Below, in pieces: positions 59,827 to 64,000 of a stretch of 64,000 nucleotides of DNA (position 1 is its first letter; every line of letters begins with the position of its first letter). Both the position numbers and the translations under genes were made by a program. Source of the stretch: Armatimonadota bacterium. GTDB lineage: Bacteria; Armatimonadota; Fimbriimonadia; Fimbriimonadales; Fimbriimonadaceae. The stretch lies in NCBI GenBank assembly GCA_037138755.1, contig JBAXHT010000004.1, forward strand, positions 124,001 through 188,000. The letters run 5' to 3'. Under the pieces are notes generated by a model. That model worked only from the letters and a program-made list of their open reading frames with translations. It made no database searches and was not told the DNA's origin.

Positions 59827-60535
59827 AGTCATCGTCATCCCGGCGAGGATGGCATCCACCAGGTTTCCCGGAAAGCCGCTGATCGACCTCTGCGGAAAGC
59901 CGATGGTTCAGTGGGTTTACGAAAAAGCTATGCTCTCTGGAGCGGCTGAGAGGGTTCTGATTGCTACCCCTGACCAAGAGATCTTCGAAGCGGCAGAGGG
60001 TTTTGGCGCGGAAGCCGTGTTTACCAAGAATGACCATCCGACGGGGACTGACCGGATCGCCGAAGTTGCGCTTAAGGTTGAGGCTGATGTTTACATTAAC
60101 GTGCAAGGTGACGAGCCTCTGATTGATCCGAATACGATTCGGACCGTTTCGAGTCCGTTTCAGGACCATTCTGTGCAGATGGTCTCTGCGTGGGCATCGC
60201 TTCCAGGTGAAGCGGAGTCGAATCCAGCCATCGTCAAAGTAGTTACTGATCTGAGTGGAAATGCTCTCTACTTCAGTCGCCACGGAATTCCTTTTCCTCG
60301 AACGGATAGAGCTCAGCCTCTCAAGGGCCACATCGGAATATACGGGTACCGGCGAGAAGTCCTTCTGACCTATCCAAGCTGGTCTCAAACTCCGCTTGAG
60401 CTCGCGGAAAGTCTGGAGCAGCTTCGGTTCATGGAGAACGGGGTGCGGATCAGAATGGTTGAAGTAGCCCCAAGTGGTCCCGGAATTGACACTCCGGAAC
60501 AAGCAGCCGAAGTTCGCGAAATGCTCCTCAAATAA
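59816..60535 (+). CDS. kdsB: CMP-Kdo synthetase (3-deoxy-manno-octulosonate cytidylyltransferase)
   Basis: A 239-residue enzyme that activates Kdo with CTP for LPS core synthesis. Motifs: IPARMASTRFPGKPLIDLCG at the start, DHPTGTDRIAEVA, INVQGDEPLIDPNTI and late GIDTPEQAAEVREM. Length matches KdsB (about 245). The start is TTG at 59816, within the end of the lipoprotein gene. Its presence implies Kdo in an outer-membrane lipopolysaccharide and so a diderm envelope. Confidence 0.95.
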   Translation: MPSRVIVIPARMASTRFPGKPLIDLCGKPMVQWVYEKAMLSGAAERVLIATPDQEIFEAAEGFGAEAVFTKNDHPTGTDRIAEVALKVEADVYINVQGDEPLIDPNTIRTVSSPFQDHSVQMVSAWASLPGEAESNPAIVKVVTDLSGNALYFSRHGIPFPRTDRAQPLKGHIGIYGYRREVLLTYPSWSQTPLELAESLEQLRFMENGVRIRMVEVAPSGPGIDTPEQAAEVREMLLK

Positions 60536-60594
60536 CCTATACTTACCTATTCCGAAGCGACGCAACGGCGCGCTCGCTCAGGCAATAAGCCAAG

Positions 60595-62811
60595 ATGCGC
60601 CCGCCCCTCGAGATTCCGCACGACTGGGAAGATACCGACGATCTGCATCGTCTGTTCATGAAGTTGCGCGAGACCCGCTCGGATGCGGATATCAAGAAAA
60701 TCCGCTACGCTTATTTCGTCGCCGAGACGGCTCATGCCGGGCAGACCCGGAAGTCGGGTTTGCCCTACATTTTGCACCCTGTCGCAGTCGCCAAGATCCT
60801 TGTTGAACTCGGCATGGATGACAACACGATCTGTGCAGCGTTGCTTCACGACGTCGTCGAAGACTCCGAGATGTCGTTGGATCAGATGCGCGATCTATTT
60901 GGCGAAGAAGTCGCGCATCTGATCGACGGAGTCACTAAACTTGCTCTTAAACCGCTGGAGAACGCAACGATCCGCCAGCGAAAGGCGGCTGAAACGACGC
61001 GTACTGCCGAGACACTTCGGAAAATGCTCCTTGCGATGGCAAAGGACTTCCGAGTCATGGTCATCAAGCTCGCTGACCGCCTTCACAACATGCAGACTCT
61101 CGACGCAATGGAACCGGCAAAGCAGGTTCGCATCGCAGCCGAAACTCTAGACATTTATGCACCTCTAGCGGCAAGGCTCGGAATTTGGCAGATGAAGTGG
61201 CAGCTCGAAGACCTGAGCTTCAAGTACCTCCACCCAGCTGAGTATGAGGACATCACGGCAAAGGTCAACCGCAGCCGAAACGAACGGCTTGGAGACATCG
61301 AACAGGCCATCGTCCTGATCAAGGAGCGAATGCAAGAGCGCGGGATCAAGGTCGCTGAGATTCGAGGGCGACCGAAGCACCTCTATTCGATCTACAACAA
61401 GATCATCAAACAGGGAGTGGATTTCGAGGAAATCTATGACCTGCTCGCAATCCGGATCATTCTGGAAGAAGTTTCGGACTGCTACATCGTTCTTGGAATC
61501 GTCCACGAGATGTTCATCCCGATGATGTCGTTGTTTTACGACTACATCGGAAACCCGAAGCCAAACGGCTATCAAAGCCTTCACACCAAGGTGCTCGGAC
61601 CCAGCGGGACGCCGCTAGAAATCCAAATTCGAACGACCCGCATGCACGAAATCGCCGAGTTCGGCGTTGCTGCTCACTGGACGTACAAAGAGGGCGAGCA
61701 AGCTGAGAAGGAAGTTGCCACCTTTTCGAACCTCCGACAACAACTCTTCGACTGGTCGAGTGATGCTCGGCTATCCTCTGACTTCCTTCGATCACTTTCA
61801 ACTGATCTCTTTGCAGAGCAGGTATTTGTATTCACACCAGGCGGAGATGTTATCGACATGCCAGTCGGATCAACGCCGGTTGACTTCGCATTCCGCGTTC
61901 ACACCCAGATCGGAATGACGCTGGTCGGGGCAAAGATCAACGGCGCCATCGCTCCGCTTTCAACCAAGCTTCAAAACGGCGACGTGGTAGAGATCGTCAA
62001 CCGCTCCAACGCAACACCGTCGCTCGACTGGCTAGAGTTCGTTCGCTCCGCGCACGCTCGCAGCAAGCTGAAAGCCTACTTCCGCAAGCAGAGCCGCGAG
62101 CAGGATGCAGCCAGGGGAAGGGAGGCTTTGGTCTCCGAACTCAAGGCCCTCGGTCTTGAACCAAAGAAGTACGTGGGAGACGACAAGCTCGAAAAGCTCG
62201 CTAGAGAGTTTGACTCAACCGAAAACGGGCAAGACCTTCTCGCCAAAATCGGGAGCGGACTGCTTACCGTCCAAAAGGTCGTCAGCAAGATCCGTGGAGA
62301 AGTCGCCGCCGCACCAACCGGTGACCGAATCGAGGTTTCCAAGACTCGCGAAGGCCGGCTCCAGCTTCATGCGGCAGGCATGAAGGATGTTCTTCTCGCG
62401 AGAGCAAAGTGCTGCGCGCCTATTCCGGGAGACGAGATCGTCGGATACGTCTCGCGTGGGCGCGGAATCATGATCCATCGCCGCTACTGCCCGCACGCGA
62501 TGAAGATGGAGGAGACAGAACCAGAGCGCCTGCTACGTTTTCACTGGCCAGCGGACGGCGCGGTGTACAGCGTCTCGATTAAGGTCGTCGCGATCAACCG
62601 ACAGGGACTCTTGATGGAGGTCTCGACGATCTTTGGCGAGTCCAAAACCAACGTCTCGGCAGCAAACATCCGAACCTCGTCGAACAATACCGCCGAGATT
62701 GAGGCGACAATTGAGGTGACCGACACGAGTCAGCTTGCGACCGTCATGGCGAAAATCGCCAACTTTAGCGATGTGATATCGGTGCTTCGCATCAATACCC
62801 GGCTTCGCTGA
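60595..62811 (+). CDS. rel: (p)ppGpp synthetase/hydrolase (Rel/SpoT family)
   Basis: A 738-residue long RSH protein of the stringent response. The N-terminal HD hydrolase has HPVAVAKILVELGMDDNTIC and AALLHDVVEDSEMS. The synthetase domain has IRGRPKHLYSIYNKIIKQG and PNGYQSLHTKVLGPSGTPLE. TGS follows (FVFTPGGDVIDMPVGSTPVD) and then a Cys-rich zinc-finger-like region (RAKCCAPIPGDEIVGYVS) and a C-terminal ACT domain. Intact HD and synthetase motifs suggest a bifunctional enzyme. TATACT at 60538-60543 could be its -10, giving a leader of about 45 nt. Confidence 0.96.
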   Translation: MRPPLEIPHDWEDTDDLHRLFMKLRETRSDADIKKIRYAYFVAETAHAGQTRKSGLPYILHPVAVAKILVELGMDDNTICAALLHDVVEDSEMSLDQMRDLFGEEVAHLIDGVTKLALKPLENATIRQRKAAETTRTAETLRKMLLAMAKDFRVMVIKLADRLHNMQTLDAMEPAKQVRIAAETLDIYAPLAARLGIWQMKWQLEDLSFKYLHPAEYEDITAKVNRSRNERLGDIEQAIVLIKERMQERGIKVAEIRGRPKHLYSIYNKIIKQGVDFEEIYDLLAIRIILEEVSDCYIVLGIVHEMFIPMMSLFYDYIGNPKPNGYQSLHTKVLGPSGTPLEIQIRTTRMHEIAEFGVAAHWTYKEGEQAEKEVATFSNLRQQLFDWSSDARLSSDFLRSLSTDLFAEQVFVFTPGGDVIDMPVGSTPVDFAFRVHTQIGMTLVGAKINGAIAPLSTKLQNGDVVEIVNRSNATPSLDWLEFVRSAHARSKLKAYFRKQSREQDAARGREALVSELKALGLEPKKYVGDDKLEKLAREFDSTENGQDLLAKIGSGLLTVQKVVSKIRGEVAAAPTGDRIEVSKTREGRLQLHAAGMKDVLLARAKCCAPIPGDEIVGYVSRGRGIMIHRRYCPHAMKMEETEPERLLRFHWPADGAVYSVSIKVVAINRQGLLMEVSTIFGESKTNVSAANIRTSSNNTAEIEATIEVTDTSQLATVMAKIANFSDVISVLRINTRLR

Positions 62812-62826
62812 TGCGTAGGATAACCG

Positions 62827-64000
62827 TTGAACGAGATTATCGAAGCCCTTACCAACATGCGCGAGAACCTGCGCCGGACGGTTCTCACCTCCAGCGGAGT
62901 GATGGCAGCAACGATTGCCGTAGTTCTCCTAGCCAGCATCGCAATTGGCGTTCGCAAGGACTTCACTGAGCAAGTTCAAGACCTCGGAGTGAATACCCTC
63001 ATTGTTATTCCCGGAAAGCTGAGCGGGGGGATGAACTTCAATCTTGGCGGAGCCTCGTACTTGAAGTATTCCGATGCCGTGCGAGTCTCAAAGGTCAAAG
63101 GTGTTCAGAGTGTTGGAGCTTGGACCTTTGTGGGCGGCGGAGCAACATATGAGGGGAACGAAGCGGCAAGTTTCCTGGTCGCGACTACGCCGACTTGGTT
63201 CCAGATGAAGAAGTTCGATCTTGAGTCGGGTCGATTGCTGACCAAAAGTGACGACCAAAGGGATGTCGTCGTCATCGGCTCAATTGCTAAACAGGGTCTC
63301 TTCGGTGACAAAGCTGCCCTCGGCAAGAAGATCAAGATTAACGGTCGCTTCTTCGAAGTAGTCGGGATCACGAAGGACGACACCAAAGACGACTCGCTGA
63401 TGTCGATGGGGAGCTTCCAAAACCTGATCTACATCCCGTTTACCGGGTTACACAAGCGGGTTCCGACTTCACAAACCGATCGACTGTTGATCCAGCTAGA
63501 CTCCAAAGTCGAGCCCGAGCAGCTTCTCGGGACGTTGAAGGCAGAACTACGGAAGACGCTTGACGAGGAGCAGTTCGACATCCTGACCCAAAAGGACTTG
63601 CTCAAAGTCGTTTACAAGTTCACCGATATCCTGCAGTGGCTCTTGGTTGGCTTGACGGGGATCGCGCTTTTTGTGGGAGGAATCGGCATTCTCAATGTGA
63701 TGATGCTCTCCGTCGGAGAGCGGACTTCGGAGATTGGAATTCGCAAAGCTATGGGAGCAACTCACGGTTCGATCTTCCGGCAGTTCCTAGCAGAGAGTAT
63801 CGGCATATGCTTGCTCGGTTCTCTCGTTGGTTTGCTGTTCAGTGGTTTCTGTTGCGTGCTCCTGGCGAACTACTCACCAATCAATCCGATTGTCACCTGG
63901 CAAACCGTCTTCGGCACTCTTGGAGCGTCATTTGTGACCGGAGTCCTGAGCGGCATTGCACCGTCAATGAAGGCAGCCAAAAAGGATCCTGTGAAAGCGA
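62827..64000 (+). CDS. MacB-like ABC transporter permease (FtsX family), 3' end beyond window
   Basis: About 391 codons are visible without a stop. It starts at TTG 62827 with an AGGA ribosome site 6 nt upstream; no earlier in-frame start fits. A first helix (VMAATIAVVLLASIAIGV) is followed by the periplasmic MacB_PCD domain (GVNTLIVIPGKLSGG; GLFGDKAALGKKIKINGRFF) and the first of the final helices with LLVGLTGIALFVGGIGILNV and GERTSEIGIRKAMGATHGSI. Permeases of this type use a separate LolD-like ATPase for lipoprotein or peptide export. It starts 15 bp after rel. Its partner ATPase should lie just beyond the window edge if this follows the usual layout. Confidence 0.93.
   Translation, partial: MNEIIEALTNMRENLRRTVLTSSGVMAATIAVVLLASIAIGVRKDFTEQVQDLGVNTLIVIPGKLSGGMNFNLGGASYLKYSDAVRVSKVKGVQSVGAWTFVGGGATYEGNEAASFLVATTPTWFQMKKFDLESGRLLTKSDDQRDVVVIGSIAKQGLFGDKAALGKKIKINGRFFEVVGITKDDTKDDSLMSMGSFQNLIYIPFTGLHKRVPTSQTDRLLIQLDSKVEPEQLLGTLKAELRKTLDEEQFDILTQKDLLKVVYKFTDILQWLLVGLTGIALFVGGIGILNVMMLSVGERTSEIGIRKAMGATHGSIFRQFLAESIGICLLGSLVGLLFSGFCCVLLANYSPINPIVTWQTVFGTLGASFVTGVLSGIAPSMKAAKKDPVKA

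Overview
This is a 64 kb chromosomal window of moderate-to-high GC content from a free-living, motile, diderm bacterium. Diderm features include kdsB (Kdo for LPS), flagellar hook genes, a TolC-type outer-membrane efflux remnant and a small predicted outer-membrane barrel. PEP-CTERM-like sorting tails, a very large SBBP beta-propeller surface protein, TTG/GTG starts, -10 boxes placed directly before start codons and cyanobacteria-like heptanucleotide repeats also occur. Together these suggest an Armatimonadota (Fimbriimonadia-like) bacterium. That placement is inference from gene content; no rRNA lies in the window.

Layout. 0-3 kb (minus): an edge-truncated glycosidase-like protein and a HAD phosphatase. 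3-6.8 kb (plus): a hook-assembly operon (fliK-like, flgD, flagellar operon protein, flgE). 6.9-11.7 kb (minus): class I fumarase, pyrophosphatase, an unknown protein, a pseudopilin and an MDR dehydrogenase. 11.7-13.2 kb: a cyclic-nucleotide-binding protein facing a GGDEF protein. 13.4-17.8 kb: a 1445-residue SBBP surface protein ending at a strong terminator. 17.8-20.3 kb (minus): an operon of response regulator, kinase-less KdpD sensor and gpmA. 20.5-24.1 kb: a thioredoxin-like protein, a small protein resembling a phage-associated family, an M61 peptidase and an unknown protein. 24.2-29.2 kb: sugar ABC transporter (no ATPase), DinB-like protein and 3-methyladenine glycosylase, with strongly C-ending codons, two copies of an intergenic repeat, an orphan PEP-CTERM tail and a heptad repeat. 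29.2-39.3 kb: smc, an NTF2-like secreted protein, PilB ATPase, a DMT transporter, a tiny sorted protein, GH10 xylanase, acyl-CoA thioesterase and a lone sdhB. 39.4-41.9 kb: an rpoZ-dnaJ-prmA operon. 41.9-48 kb: an unknown protein, a Cys-rich helical protein, the cobalamin half of MetH, an outer-membrane protein, an ECF sigma factor and a degenerate McsB-like kinase. 48.1-48.7 kb: tRNA-Asn followed by a broken tolC-like gene. 48.7-64 kb: miaB, VKOR-DsbA, mnmA, TlpA-like, YtxH-like, AI-2E-family permease, M28 peptidase, guaA, glycosyltransferase, greA, a lipoprotein, kdsB, rel and an edge-truncated MacB-like permease.

Most genes are core housekeeping in short operons, often with 1-14 bp overlaps. 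I see no CRISPR array, prophage block, transposase or obvious complete defence system. The features most worth a second look are the kinase-less KdpD/receiver pair, the McsB homologue lacking its catalytic cysteine, the tolC remnant at the tRNA, the sorting-tail fragments, the small phage-family-like protein, and the repeat families in the 27-29 kb accessory patch.
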